The position numbers were made by a program, and so were the translations under genes. The notes under the pieces are model-generated. The model made no database searches. It saw nothing but the letters and a program-made list of their open reading frames with translations, and was not told the origin of the DNA. From assembly GCA_965231815.1 (NCBI GenBank), contig OZ246890.1, positions 2,852,001-2,916,000 on the forward strand: a stretch of DNA of 64,000 nt, in the 5' to 3' direction. This document shows, in pieces, positions 18,425 to 26,079 of the stretch (position 1 is the first letter of the stretch; each line of letters starts with the position of its first letter). Source of the stretch: JAPPFW01 sp965231815. GTDB taxonomy: Bacteria; Actinomycetota; Acidimicrobiia; Spongiisociales; Spongiisociaceae.

Positions 18425-18628
18425 ATGGCTCGTACGAACATCGACATCGACGACGCGGCTTGCGCAGCGGTGATGCGGCGTTACCGGCTGGACACCAAGC
18501 GTGAAGCCGTGAACATGGCGTTGCGAACACTGGCCGCCGAGCCCCTCACATTGGCGGAGGCCCGCGCGATGCGTGGTTCGGGCTGGGTGGGTGATCTCGA
18601 CAAGATGCGGGCCTCCCGCCAGTTGTGA
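18425..18628 (+). CDS. vapB: VapB-type antitoxin
   Basis: A 67-residue protein with the VapB pattern MARTNIDIDDAACAAVMRRY, then KREAVNMALRTLA and the toxin-wrapping tail ARAMRGSGWVGDLDKMR. The N-terminus is a ribbon-helix-helix type DNA-binding fold, so the pair is expected to repress its own promoter. The near-repeat GTGTATTGTAGGTGTATGG at 18410-18428 covers the start and may contain the -10 box and operator. It overlaps vapC by four bases. Confidence 0.85.
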   Translation: MARTNIDIDDAACAAVMRRYRLDTKREAVNMALRTLAAEPLTLAEARAMRGSGWVGDLDKMRASRQL

Positions 18629-19014
18629 TCCTCATCGATAACTCCGCCTGGGTGGAATTCTTGCGCGGGACGGGAAGCCCTGTGTGCAATTGCGTTGAGG
18701 ATTTGCTGGATACTGAGATAGCCACCTGCGACGCGGTACGCATGGAGGTTCTGGCCGGTGCCCGTGATGAGCAGCACCTCCAGTCATTGCGCCGCTTGCT
18801 GGCGCGAGCCGTAACCCTTCCGACTAGACCGTCAGACTATGAGGATGCGGCACTCCTGTACCGTTCGTGCCGCCGCGGCGGCGAGACGGTTCGCAAACTG
18901 ATCGACTGCTTGATCGCCGCAGTCGCACTGCGGAATGGCGCCTCGATCCTGCACGCCGATAGCGACTTCGACGTTATCGTCCGTCACAGCGCTCTTGATG
19001 TGGTCAACGTCTGA
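18625..19014 (+). CDS. vapC: VapC-type PIN-domain toxin
   Basis: A 129-residue PIN-domain ribonuclease. Acidic active-site residues are visible in MILIDNSAWVEFLRG (Asp5), CDAVRMEVLAG (Glu), DCLIAAVA and HADSDFDVI. VapC toxins cleave tRNA or rRNA when not bound by VapB. The GTG start overlaps the vapB stop (GTGA). The gene looks intact. Confidence 0.88.
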   Translation: MILIDNSAWVEFLRGTGSPVCNCVEDLLDTEIATCDAVRMEVLAGARDEQHLQSLRRLLARAVTLPTRPSDYEDAALLYRSCRRGGETVRKLIDCLIAAVALRNGASILHADSDFDVIVRHSALDVVNV

Positions 19015-19046
19015 AGAGGTAGAATCCCCAACGCCATCGCAGCTTC

Positions 19047-19215
19047 TTATTCACCCTCGACCTTGGACACGACGTACTCGACTCCGTAATCGGCGCCCGC
19101 CCACTTCGTCCATGTGTGGGACCGCACGATCATTCCGGCCCGGCGCGGATCTCCGCCGGAGTCGTGCAGGGTTCTCCCGACCACCGACCTCGGATCATCC
19201 CCCAAGGCGACTGCG
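19047..19215 (-). pseudogene. gene fragment of unknown family ending beside repeat B2
   Basis: A minus-strand frame encodes a coherent C-terminal piece (RRAGMIVRSHTWTKWAGADY, then GVEYVVSKVEGE) but its N-terminus runs into the end of repeat B2. It may be the tail of a small gene cut by repeat insertion. I do not recognise the family. Confidence 0.3.
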
Positions 19216-19221
19216 ACCGTT

Positions 19222-19339
19222 CTAGGAGGGTGCTGAGAAACCCCGTACAAAGGGGTTCAGCCACTGATCCGCAACTCTCTGACCAGGCGGTTTACCGACC
19301 ATCGAACCCCGTAAGATTCGTTTTTTAGCACTCTCCTAG
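19222..19339. repeat. repeat family B, copy B2, with terminal inverted repeats
   Basis: A 118-base element bounded by CTAGGAGGGTGCTGAGAAA on the left and the inverse of CTAGGAGAGTGCTAAAAAA on the right (16 of 19 positions agree). The core carries the AACCCCGTACAAAGGGGTT hairpin and CAACTCTCTGACCAGGCGG shared with B1. It has no coding capacity. The ends are CTAG tetranucleotides. Confidence 0.75.
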
Positions 19340-19641
19340 TTGGGGTCTTCGCGAACTACCCCTGACCGGGGGGTAATGGTAGTGGTCCCACGGGCCTGTC
19401 TCCTCCTCGACCGGGTTCTGTCTCCTTTTCTCAGTCGCCGCGACAGCGGCCAATGCGCCCGTACCCCAGAGCCACCGGACCGGTTGGCTTGTCAAAGTCC
19501 AGGGTCCGTGTCTTCCCTGACAGGTGAACACACGGATGTTCGCAGATGTTATCCATCGTGCCAGGACGCTTAGTGTCGCCTGGCCCGGCGTGGGCGAACT
19601 CGCCCGCTTCTTCGGCGGCGGCCCGGGCCAGTCCCGGACGC
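19340..19641. other. intergenic region, no gene recognised
   Basis: Between repeat B2 and the DUF5615 gene there are only unconvincing frames on both strands. A minus-strand stretch (about 19431-19560) encodes VHLSGKTRTLDFDKPTGP, which looks protein-like, but I cannot place it. Probably degraded accessory DNA. Confidence 0.35.
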
Positions 19642-19971
19642 TCAGGTAAGGTAGAATACCCCTTCATCGCTCCTACCGAAAGCGAGTAGCTGCTCGTAAG
19701 CCCTACGCAAAGCGGATTCGATCATTTCCGTTGGCGCATTTCTGATTCGGACGCTAATCAGCTTAGGTGGCCACCCGCGCTGTTCGCTCAGATCGATATA
19801 GTCCCTGTCCTTGCTGGTAACGATGTAGTCATAATGCTTGGCGTATTCCCAGACCGACCGATCATCTGTGCTTTTACGCCCAATGTCAAAGACGTGAGTG
19901 GATCCAGGGTATATATCTGCCAGCATGCCAGGCAACTTGTCGGAGAGCATCTCGTCGAACAGCAGTTTCAC
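19642..19971 (-). CDS. DUF5615 PIN-like toxin of a toxin-antitoxin pair
   Basis: A 109-residue protein with the DUF5615 pattern: VKLLFDEMLSDKLPGML at the start, TDDRSVWEYAKHYDYIVTSK with the conserved Asp residues, and RDYIDLSEQRGWPPKLI. These are PIN-like nuclease toxins usually paired with DUF433 antitoxins, as here. The GTG start overlaps the antitoxin stop (GTGA). Confidence 0.8.
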   Translation of the reverse strand: MKLLFDEMLSDKLPGMLADIYPGSTHVFDIGRKSTDDRSVWEYAKHYDYIVTSKDRDYIDLSEQRGWPPKLISVRIRNAPTEMIESALRRAYEQLLAFGRSDEGVFYLT

Positions 19972-20207
19972 GGGTTCGGGGGTCTCCTGGGAACCATTTG
20001 CTCGTCTGTTACGTAGTCGTAGCACGCGAGTAGGTCCTCTTCGGTCAAACGGGGGAACTCATCAAGCAATTCCCCGTGTGTCATGCCGCCAGCCAGGTAC
20101 TCGAACACATCGAACACTGTGATGCGCGTGTCGCGGATGCAGGGCTTGCCGAACCTGCGATCCGGGTCGATGGTGATGATGTCAGCGTGCTTCACTACTT
20201 TATACAT
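19968..20207 (-). CDS. DUF433 antitoxin
   Basis: A ~79-residue protein with the DUF433 signature (DPDRRFGKPCIRDTRITVFD, then VFEYLAGGMTHGELLDEFP and LTEEDLLACYDYV), a small MerR-like helix-turn-helix fold. It is expected to neutralise the DUF5615 toxin and repress the pair. The ATG before YKVVKHADI is preferred; an ATG four codons upstream is equally possible. Confidence 0.82.
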   Translation of the reverse strand: MYKVVKHADIITIDPDRRFGKPCIRDTRITVFDVFEYLAGGMTHGELLDEFPRLTEEDLLACYDYVTDEQMVPRRPPNP

Positions 20208-20257
20208 GCCCAGTCCCATCCTAACATCGATCCACGGGGAGTTCCCTGGCCTGGCAC

Positions 20258-20297
20258 CTAACCCGCGAACTCAAAACCCCACAACACGCGAATACCC
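20258..20297 (+). repeat. 40-bp direct repeat, left copy
   Basis: The motif CTAACCCGCGAACTCAAAAC followed by ACACGCGAATACCC recurs about 307 bases downstream in the same orientation with a few mismatches. The two copies flank gene scraps and could mark a past insertion or recombination site. Confidence 0.55.
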
Positions 20298-20522
20298 CGT
20301 TACCCCGTCCCACGCAATCGCTTCGGCAATAATAAGGGTCATGACGCCGAAGCCCAAGCGGATTGTGAAGCACGGGGCACCAACGAACGATCTGGTGTTC
20401 AGCGCGAGCGCGGACGGCAACGAACGGGTCTTCCCCCGCATCCTGGACCTTTTGTCGAGCGCACGCTGGATGTCTCTCTCAGACAGACCATGGCGGAACG
20501 CAGACCGCGAGAACCGGGGCAT
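20271..20522 (-). pseudogene. small gene remnant with a toxin-like N-terminal motif
   Basis: A minus-strand frame starts MPRFSRSAFRHGLSERDIQR, then ALDKRSR. The 'HGlSerDIqrAL' pattern resembles small BrnT/DUF-type toxins. After about 28 residues the likeness ends, and the opposite strand carries another gene scrap, so only the first third seems genuine. Low confidence. Confidence 0.22.
20341..20455 (+). pseudogene. possible N-terminal fragment of a DNA methyltransferase
   Basis: An ATG opens a frame with KHGAPTNDLVFSASADGNER and VFPRILDL. This resembles the N-terminus of phage/plasmid-type DNA methylases that continue with a motif I such as DVTYGxGxFW, which is not present here. The likeness breaks at about residue 38. 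Assignment is from pattern memory only. Confidence 0.25.
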
Positions 20523-20564
20523 GAAAACGAAGGCTAGCGGCCCTGGCGGCGGCGCCCCCAAGCC

Positions 20565-20603
20565 CTAACCTGCGAACTCGACAACCCCAACACGCGAATA
20601 CCC
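20565..20603 (+). repeat. 40-bp direct repeat, right copy
   Basis: CTAACCTGCGAACTCGACAA followed by CACGCGAATACCC repeats the sequence at 20258 in the same orientation. It lies just 3' of the gene scraps and about 70 bases beyond the end of the restriction locus. Confidence 0.55.
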
Positions 20604-20671
20604 TCGGGCGGGGACGAGCGACCCACAGGTCAACCCCAGCTTCCTTACGCCCAGCCGGCTTCTCCGTTAGG

Positions 20672-21424
20672 TCAGCCGGCGGGGTGTGGGTCGTCTGGGG
20701 GCAGGGAGGGGGGCAACCCGTCGACGGTGCGGACGGTGCGGACGGACACGGTGATCAGCCTGCATAGGTGTTCGATCAGGTTGTAGGGCTGGTTTGCCCA
20801 GGTGTGCCACCGGTTCGGGTCGCGGGTGATCCCGCTCGTTTTGTCATGGGTAGCCCGTAGACGGTCGATGGCCCAGCCGAGCGGGGTTTTCCCGTTGATC
20901 ACATACTCGTGCGCTTCCGGGGGGATGTTTTCGATTCGGCACCGGTCGTTGACCACGAGCACGCTCAGGTCGTTGGTGAGTTTCTTGTCTTCGCCGCGGG
21001 TTCTGGCCCACCGTATCGGCTTGTGGATACGGTACACGTCGGGGCTGTCACGGTCCGGGTCGGCCGCCTGCCCGTCTACCAGCACTCGCACATGCGGATA
21101 CGGTTCGCAGATTTCGTAGCCGACGTGTAGGTCGATCAGCTCCCGGCCCGCCTGGGCGAACGGCCAGAAGTCGTCGGTGTAGGGGATACGGGGTAGACCT
21201 TTGCGTAGATCGTTCGCGTATCTGGTTCGCCAGTCGGGGGCGTGCATCACTCCGTATATGTATGCCCAGATGTGGTCTTTGGTGATGGCAGGGTCCTGGT
21301 AGCGGCTGCGGAACTGGTTGAGGCACCAGTCGGTGATGTTGTCCACCCGGCCTTGGTCGTCGGGCCGGTCGCCGGTGGGGTCTAGGTCCCCCAAGTCCAG
21401 CATCGGAGTAGTGCCGGCGTTCAT
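20672..21424 (-). CDS. type ISP-like restriction enzyme, C-terminal target-recognition segment
   Basis: A 250-residue piece matching the C-terminal end of type ISP (LlaBIII-like) single-chain restriction-modification enzymes: VDNITDWCLNQFRSRYQDP, then IYGVMHAPDWRTRYANDLRK, LPRIPYTDDFWPFAQAGREL and DLHVGYEICEPYP. In relatives this is fused to the helicase-methyltransferase. Here it has its own ATG that overlaps the stop of the small segment upstream (ATGA), so it may be made separately by coupled translation. The same frame is also open upstream through the GGTC tract to 21769 without a stop, so a frame change in the tract would join it to the main protein. Confidence 0.8.
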   Translation of the reverse strand: MNAGTTPMLDLGDLDPTGDRPDDQGRVDNITDWCLNQFRSRYQDPAITKDHIWAYIYGVMHAPDWRTRYANDLRKGLPRIPYTDDFWPFAQAGRELIDLHVGYEICEPYPHVRVLVDGQAADPDRDSPDVYRIHKPIRWARTRGEDKKLTNDLSVLVVNDRCRIENIPPEAHEYVINGKTPLGWAIDRLRATHDKTSGITRDPNRWHTWANQPYNLIEHLCRLITVSVRTVRTVDGLPPSLPPDDPHPAG

Positions 21425-21564
21425 CGGCTGGTCTCCTTCGGATACGTGTACCGGGGGAACGCTTGTCCGTTGCCCATGAATTGGATGTCCGGAGGGATGT
21501 CGCTTATCAACGTCGAGAAGGGGCCTTTCCAGCCTGGTCCGGTCATGCTGATCACCTGATTCAT
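21421..21564 (-). CDS. 47-residue third copy of the recognition-linker module
   Basis: This short frame encodes NQVISMTGPG, GPFSTLISDIPPDIQF and GQAFPRYTYP, a diverged copy of the module found twice in the frame upstream. Its ATG overlaps the TGA of the module-2 frame (ATGA) and its own TGA overlaps the ATG of the C-terminal segment (ATGA). It could be translated by reinitiation, or be reached by a frame change in the GGTC tract, since its frame is open back to the tract. Confidence 0.5.
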   Translation of the reverse strand: MNQVISMTGPGWKGPFSTLISDIPPDIQFMGNGQAFPRYTYPKETSR

Positions 21565-22433
21565 CCGGTCGGGTGGGTGTATCGGGGGAACGCTTGTCCG
21601 CCTGACAGCAGATGCAGGTCCGGGGGACAGTCGCTGACGAGTGTTGAGAACCCGACCGATGCTCCCGGCCCGGTGATGTAGATGACCTGGTCGGTCGGTC
21701 GGTCGGTCGGTCGGTCGGTCGGTCGGTCGGTCGGTCGGTCGGTCGGATTATGATAGGAGGTTCTTGGCATCACCTGACCTTTGGACACCAGCTCCAGGTC
21801 CGGTGCTGTGTCCGTCACCACCGTCGAGAACTCACGGGTCGATCCCCTCCCCGCTACGACTATCGCCTGGTTAGCGCCGTCGGGACGGTGAGGGAACATG
21901 AGCGGGACACGGTAGACCCGAGTGATGAACAGCGGGTCGTAGTAGAGCCACATCTTGGTGAACGGTCGGTAGTGGACTTCCCGAATGTTCCGTTCGTCGT
22001 AGGTGGCGGGCAGGCCGCGTCGTAGCGGTCGTCGCAGGTCACCCGTCCATTTGATGACATGTGGTCTGACGTTTCGGGTGGCTTGTTCGACTGTCGCCTC
22101 CCCGGTGCTCACACGGTGTCGTTGGTGTTCGTATTCGTCGACCATTGCTTCGGCCCGTTCTTCCAGACCGTCCTTGTCGTAGTCGTACATATATGGGTCG
22201 CGACCGGTCGCGAGGCCGAGCGAGTAGATGTGGAACACGGTCGGGGAGTCAGCGCCCGATCCGGCCGACCCGCGCAGGGCTGCCTGTTTGGTGGTCTTGT
22301 CCCCGAGTGGCATTAGGTGTTGCCAGGTGGGGTCGGATTGGTTGATCCAGTCGTGGTTGCTGTCGGGTTTGATCCGTTGCCAGCCTTCCCCGTCGCCGCT
22401 CGTCGGCGCATGCCCCATGTCTTGGAGGGCCTG
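21561..22433 (-). pseudogene. type ISP-like enzyme, middle segment with tetranucleotide-encoded PTDR repeats
   Basis: After a one-base slip at the T5 run (22434-22438 on the plus strand) the family sequence continues here: QALQDMGHAPTSGDGEGW, WINQSDPTWQHLMPLGDK, VHYRPFTKMWLYYDPLF and YRVPLMFPH. Then comes module 1 (GRGSTREFSTVVTDTAPDLE), the run of PTDR units encoded by the GGTC tract, module 2 (GPGASVGFSTLVSDCPPDLH, then GQAFPRYTHP) and a TGA. Relatives have only one such module before the VDNITDW domain, so the module has been multiplied. There is no own start codon near the slip, so this piece needs the upstream frame. Confidence 0.7.
21689..21746. repeat. (GGTC)14 tetranucleotide tract inside the restriction gene
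   Basis: Fourteen and a half perfect GGTC units (GACC on the coding strand). Because four-base units read in threes give a 12-base period, every frame encodes repeating Pro-Thr-Asp-Arg, so slippage keeps the linker but changes the downstream frame. Upstream, the two other frames are closed by stops at 21748-21750 and 21770-21772; downstream all three are open for at least 125 bases. Confidence 0.95.
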
Positions 22434-23098
22434 TTTTTCTGCTCTGCGGTCAGGTAGTCGCCAACATCGTGGTACCAGATGCGGGATTGGCCGTCGGGAT
22501 GTGGCTGCTGGGGGTGTTTGATCAGTACGGATACGAGTATGCCCACCCTCGTGCTGCTGCCGAAGACGTTGCCCTTTTCCCGCCTCCTGGCTTCTCCGGA
22601 GAGGCGGGCGTCGCCGCGTAGGTTGAGTAGGTACAGGCTGTGGTATTCGTCGGCTAGGCAGGCGCGCATGCCTGATTCGGCGTTGCCGTCGAGGTAGCCG
22701 TTGGGTGTGACGAAAGCGACGATGCCTTGGTCGCCGATGCGGTCGGTCGCCCACCTGATCGCCAGCTTGTACAGGTCCATCAGTTGCCTGCGGTTCTGGG
22801 TCTTGCTTTTCGCTGCGTAGGTGTCGCGGATGCGTTCCCGCAGTTGTGGGTAGACGATGTTGGGGTTGTCCTCAGCAGCGGATCTCTGTCCTGCGGACCA
22901 GGGCGGGTTCCCGACTATGATGTCGATGCGTTGGCCGGCTTGTTGTTCGGCCCGTCGGCTGTTGCCTGACAGGGTGTCGAACTGTTGCTGGTCGGGTTGG
23001 CTGTAGAACGTATCGCAGAGGACGATGCCTGCGAATGGCTTGTAGTCGCTATGTGGTAGTCGTTGGCGCCGTCCTTCTTCGATTTTGACGGCGGCGAT
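22313..23098 (-). pseudogene. type ISP-like enzyme, methyltransferase segment after an in-frame TAG
   Basis: The frame of the helicase protein continues past a TAG with clear family sequence: IAAVKIEEGR, GIVLCDTF, the catalytic motif IV in DIIVGNPPWSAGQRS, LYKLAIRWATDRIG, GIVAFVTPNGYLDG and GNVFGSSTRVGILVSVLIK. The likeness stops at DYLTAEQK, where the A5 run shifts the frame; the remaining ~45 residues before the stop are out-of-frame. Motif IV is NPPW, so the modified base would be adenine by family rule. The first in-frame ATG is at 22780, after motif IV. Confidence 0.75.
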
Positions 23099-25975
23099 CT
23101 AGTAGGCCAACAGCAGCATTTCGTTGGCGTATATCTCGGCTGTGTATTTGCGGTCCAGGTCTTCGCCTGTGATAAGCGGCCGGCCGTTGCTGTCGTTGAT
23201 GGTGAGTAGCCGGTTGATGAAGGTGCCGGTTCCGGTGAACGGGTCCAACACATGAACGTCGGGGTCTGATAGGGCCTTGCCGAAGTGGTGCTGGGAGAGC
23301 CGGTCGGCTGATCGGAGAACATAGTCCACCACCTTGATGGGGGTGTAGGCGACGCCGAGCCGGTCGGTTTCCCGTTTCATGCCTTTCGCGAAGAACGATT
23401 CGTACAGTTCGAGCAGGATTTTGAGGCGGCCTTCGGGGTCGGTGACCTGGCGGACCCGTTCGGTCACGCTGTCGTATAGGCGGTCGAGGCGGGCGGTGTC
23501 GGCTCGGATGTGGTCCCGGTCCAGCGTGTCCACCATCTGGTTCAACGCAGCAACAACCGGGTTGAGGGAAGCGAACGCGGCGGAGCCGAACAGGGCGTTG
23601 AACACGGGCAGCGTGACTATGTGGCAGGCCAACATGTCGACGAGGTCGGCTTCTTGTAGGTGTTCGTTGATCGTCTGACGCATCTCTGTGAGGAACCGTC
23701 CGAACGCTTCCGCAGTGTGCGGACGGGATCTGATGAGTCGGCTGATGCGGGCTGCGACGGTTCGGGTGACTTCTCCTACGTCGTCCCCCCAAGTCGCCCA
23801 ATACGTGCGGTCCCCGCAGATTTCGACCAGCGCCGACGCGATTTCGGAGTTCATGGGGAGGGTCATCTGCGCAACGGTGGCAGGGTCCAACTCCCCACCG
23901 TTATCCGTGCCGTCGTCGTCGCCGTCGTCGCCGTCGTCGGTGCCGCCTATGACGTTTATGGGTGGTTTGCCGCCTTTGTCGGCGGTGTTGACCCACGCGT
24001 TCATCCGTTCGTCGTGGGATCGTAACGCCCGGATCACGTCCCAGACTGGCTTGAACCTTGGGCTGCGCAGAACGGCGTCGTCGATACGGGTTTTCCCTTC
24101 GGGCAGGATGACGGGCAGGATGATGTAACCGCGTTCTTTCCCCGCGGCGGTTCGCATGACCCGTCCGACGGCCTGGACGATGTCGACGATCGATCTGCGG
24201 GGGGCTAGGAACAGCACCGCGTCGAGGGCGGGCACGTCGACGCCTTCGGACAGGCAGCGGGCATTGGACACGACCCGGCACCGGCCGTCGGGGATGTCGG
24301 ATTGAAGGTCGGCGATGGCGGTGGCCCGTTCCGACGCCCGTGTGGTTCCGTCCACATGGGTCACGTCCAACCCCAGCCGGCCGTTGTCGGCGCCGGAGGG
24401 TCGCTGTTCCGTGTATCCGTCGATGACGGGTTCCCACAGGCGGGAGAGCTGCCGCGACGCTTTGATGGTGTTCTGGAACGCTATAGCCCGTTTCACGGCA
24501 CGGCCGGGGTTCGGGTTGGTCTGGCCGGTGCGCCGACCGTGGCCGGGTCCGCGGGAGAGCGGGTCGGCCATCGCGTCCCAGCAGCCCAGCATGGCCACCA
24601 CATCGTCCGCTCGGATTTCTTCTCCGTGGTCCAGCTGGAGGGTGTTGACAACGTTGTCGGCCAGGTCGCCGTAAAGGCCCCGGTCGACTGCGACTATCGC
24701 TACCTGATAGTCCGACAGCCATCCCCCATCGACTGCGGCCTTGAATGACATCTCATAGAACACGTCCCCGAACACGTTCGGGTCGTCCATCGAGAACACT
24801 GCGATGTCCTTCGAGCGGGCATTCCGTCTGGCCTGTGGGGTGTACAGGCGGGGCGTGGCGGTCATGTACAGACGGCGGTGTGCCCGTATCTTCTGGTTGT
24901 CATGCACGAGGGTGAACGGGCTGACACCTTTCGTGGCGGTTTCGACTCCGGTGGTGCGGTGCGCTTCGTCACATACGACCAGATCGAACACCGCTCCGGA
25001 CTGCTGCTGCGCCGTGGCGACCCGGTCGAGTGACTGATATGTGGAGAACACCACCGTGGTCGCCCCGCCGCGGGTGGGGTTAGTGAGGGCTTGGGCTATA
25101 TCTTCGGGGTCGGTAGTGACCGGAATCGACAGCTCAGTCAAATCCGACGACTCCGCGCCGCCCCGTTTCCCCGCGGTCCGATCCGAGCAGACACCCACAT
25201 ATGTTTGGACGGTGCGCCGCTGCGCCGCCCATTCCCGCATCGTCTGCCCCAGCAGCGAAATGGACGGGACCACATACAACACCGTCCCATCTGCGGGGAC
25301 GGTCTGTTCGGCGATCCAAAGCGTCACCACGGATTTGCCTGTCCCACAAGGAAGGATCATCTGTCCCCTGCCGGCGCCAGCGTCGAAACCGGCCACCACC
25401 GCGTCTATGGCGTCCTGCTGGTAGGGGTGCGGTTCGTACAGCACCCCCGGGATCGGGGCACGGTCGGGATCAGCAGCAAGTTCGGTCCAGGGAACCGGCC
25501 ACTGCGCCAGATCCCCGTGATACAGCACACGGCATCCCGCCCCCTTCAGCTTCTTCGCCCCGGCCCGGGTAACCGGCGGAGAAGCCCGCGACGTCGAAAT
25601 GAACATGCGATGCTGGAACCGGGCTGTGTTCGCTTTCGCCAAATACGAGTCCACATCCGCTTCCGGTGCGCGGGCGTCCCGATAGCATTTCGTCTGGATC
25701 GCCCACCGGTCCCCGTCAGTGTCTGTCGCTATCAGGTCGATGCCCGAATCGGGACCGTCCCGTCCTTCCCACTCCCCCCAGGGAACCACCTGGGTGAACC
25801 GGCCGCGGAACTCGCCCGGATGCTCTAGCAGCACCCGACACATCAACCGCTCGAACCTTCCGCCCACCCCACGCTGCGACGACGCCGACCGCCGTATCGT
25901 CTCCAACGCCGCGTCCAGACCCGACAACGGTGGGACCAGCCGTTTCGACAGCCGCACCGCACCCATGTCACTCAT
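23099..25975 (-). CDS. type ISP-like restriction enzyme, Mrr nuclease + helicase + start of methyltransferase
   Basis: A 958-residue protein. Residues ~35-135 form an Mrr-like nuclease with D80 and the Q94-x-K96 pair (SGIDLIA, WAIQTKCY). Residues ~180-640 form a superfamily 2 helicase: YQQDAIDAV, Walker A GTGKS at 211-215, DEAH in VVCDEAHRTTG, and motif VI in IVDIVQAVGRVMR. A D/G-rich linker (GTDDGDDGDDDGTDNGG) precedes the methyltransferase, whose SAM motif I is LDPFTGTGTFINRLL near residue 925. The frame then meets TAG at NEMLLLAY, where relatives have a second aromatic residue and continue. The ATG has GGGGAG nine bases upstream. Such enzymes methylate one strand and translocate before cutting. 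As it stands this one lacks motif IV and the recognition domain. Confidence 0.85.
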   Translation of the reverse strand: MSDMGAVRLSKRLVPPLSGLDAALETIRRSASSQRGVGGRFERLMCRVLLEHPGEFRGRFTQVVPWGEWEGRDGPDSGIDLIATDTDGDRWAIQTKCYRDARAPEADVDSYLAKANTARFQHRMFISTSRASPPVTRAGAKKLKGAGCRVLYHGDLAQWPVPWTELAADPDRAPIPGVLYEPHPYQQDAIDAVVAGFDAGAGRGQMILPCGTGKSVVTLWIAEQTVPADGTVLYVVPSISLLGQTMREWAAQRRTVQTYVGVCSDRTAGKRGGAESSDLTELSIPVTTDPEDIAQALTNPTRGGATTVVFSTYQSLDRVATAQQQSGAVFDLVVCDEAHRTTGVETATKGVSPFTLVHDNQKIRAHRRLYMTATPRLYTPQARRNARSKDIAVFSMDDPNVFGDVFYEMSFKAAVDGGWLSDYQVAIVAVDRGLYGDLADNVVNTLQLDHGEEIRADDVVAMLGCWDAMADPLSRGPGHGRRTGQTNPNPGRAVKRAIAFQNTIKASRQLSRLWEPVIDGYTEQRPSGADNGRLGLDVTHVDGTTRASERATAIADLQSDIPDGRCRVVSNARCLSEGVDVPALDAVLFLAPRRSIVDIVQAVGRVMRTAAGKERGYIILPVILPEGKTRIDDAVLRSPRFKPVWDVIRALRSHDERMNAWVNTADKGGKPPINVIGGTDDGDDGDDDGTDNGGELDPATVAQMTLPMNSEIASALVEICGDRTYWATWGDDVGEVTRTVAARISRLIRSRPHTAEAFGRFLTEMRQTINEHLQEADLVDMLACHIVTLPVFNALFGSAAFASLNPVVAALNQMVDTLDRDHIRADTARLDRLYDSVTERVRQVTDPEGRLKILLELYESFFAKGMKRETDRLGVAYTPIKVVDYVLRSADRLSQHHFGKALSDPDVHVLDPFTGTGTFINRLLTINDSNGRPLITGEDLDRKYTAEIYANEMLLLAY

Positions 25976-26079
25976 CGTCGGTCGCTCCCCTCTGTTCGGC
26001 TAGCTTGGTCGGGTTGTTACCCACAGCGATCTGTATCTGCCCCTGCACACCAGCGACGCCCGGCGATATCAACAGTTAC

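Noticed and set aside
21689..21746. GGTC tract as a CRISPR array or assembly chimera
   Set aside because: Units are contiguous without spacers, so not CRISPR. Flanks on both sides belong to the same gene family, so a chimera is unlikely, though exact length needs read support.
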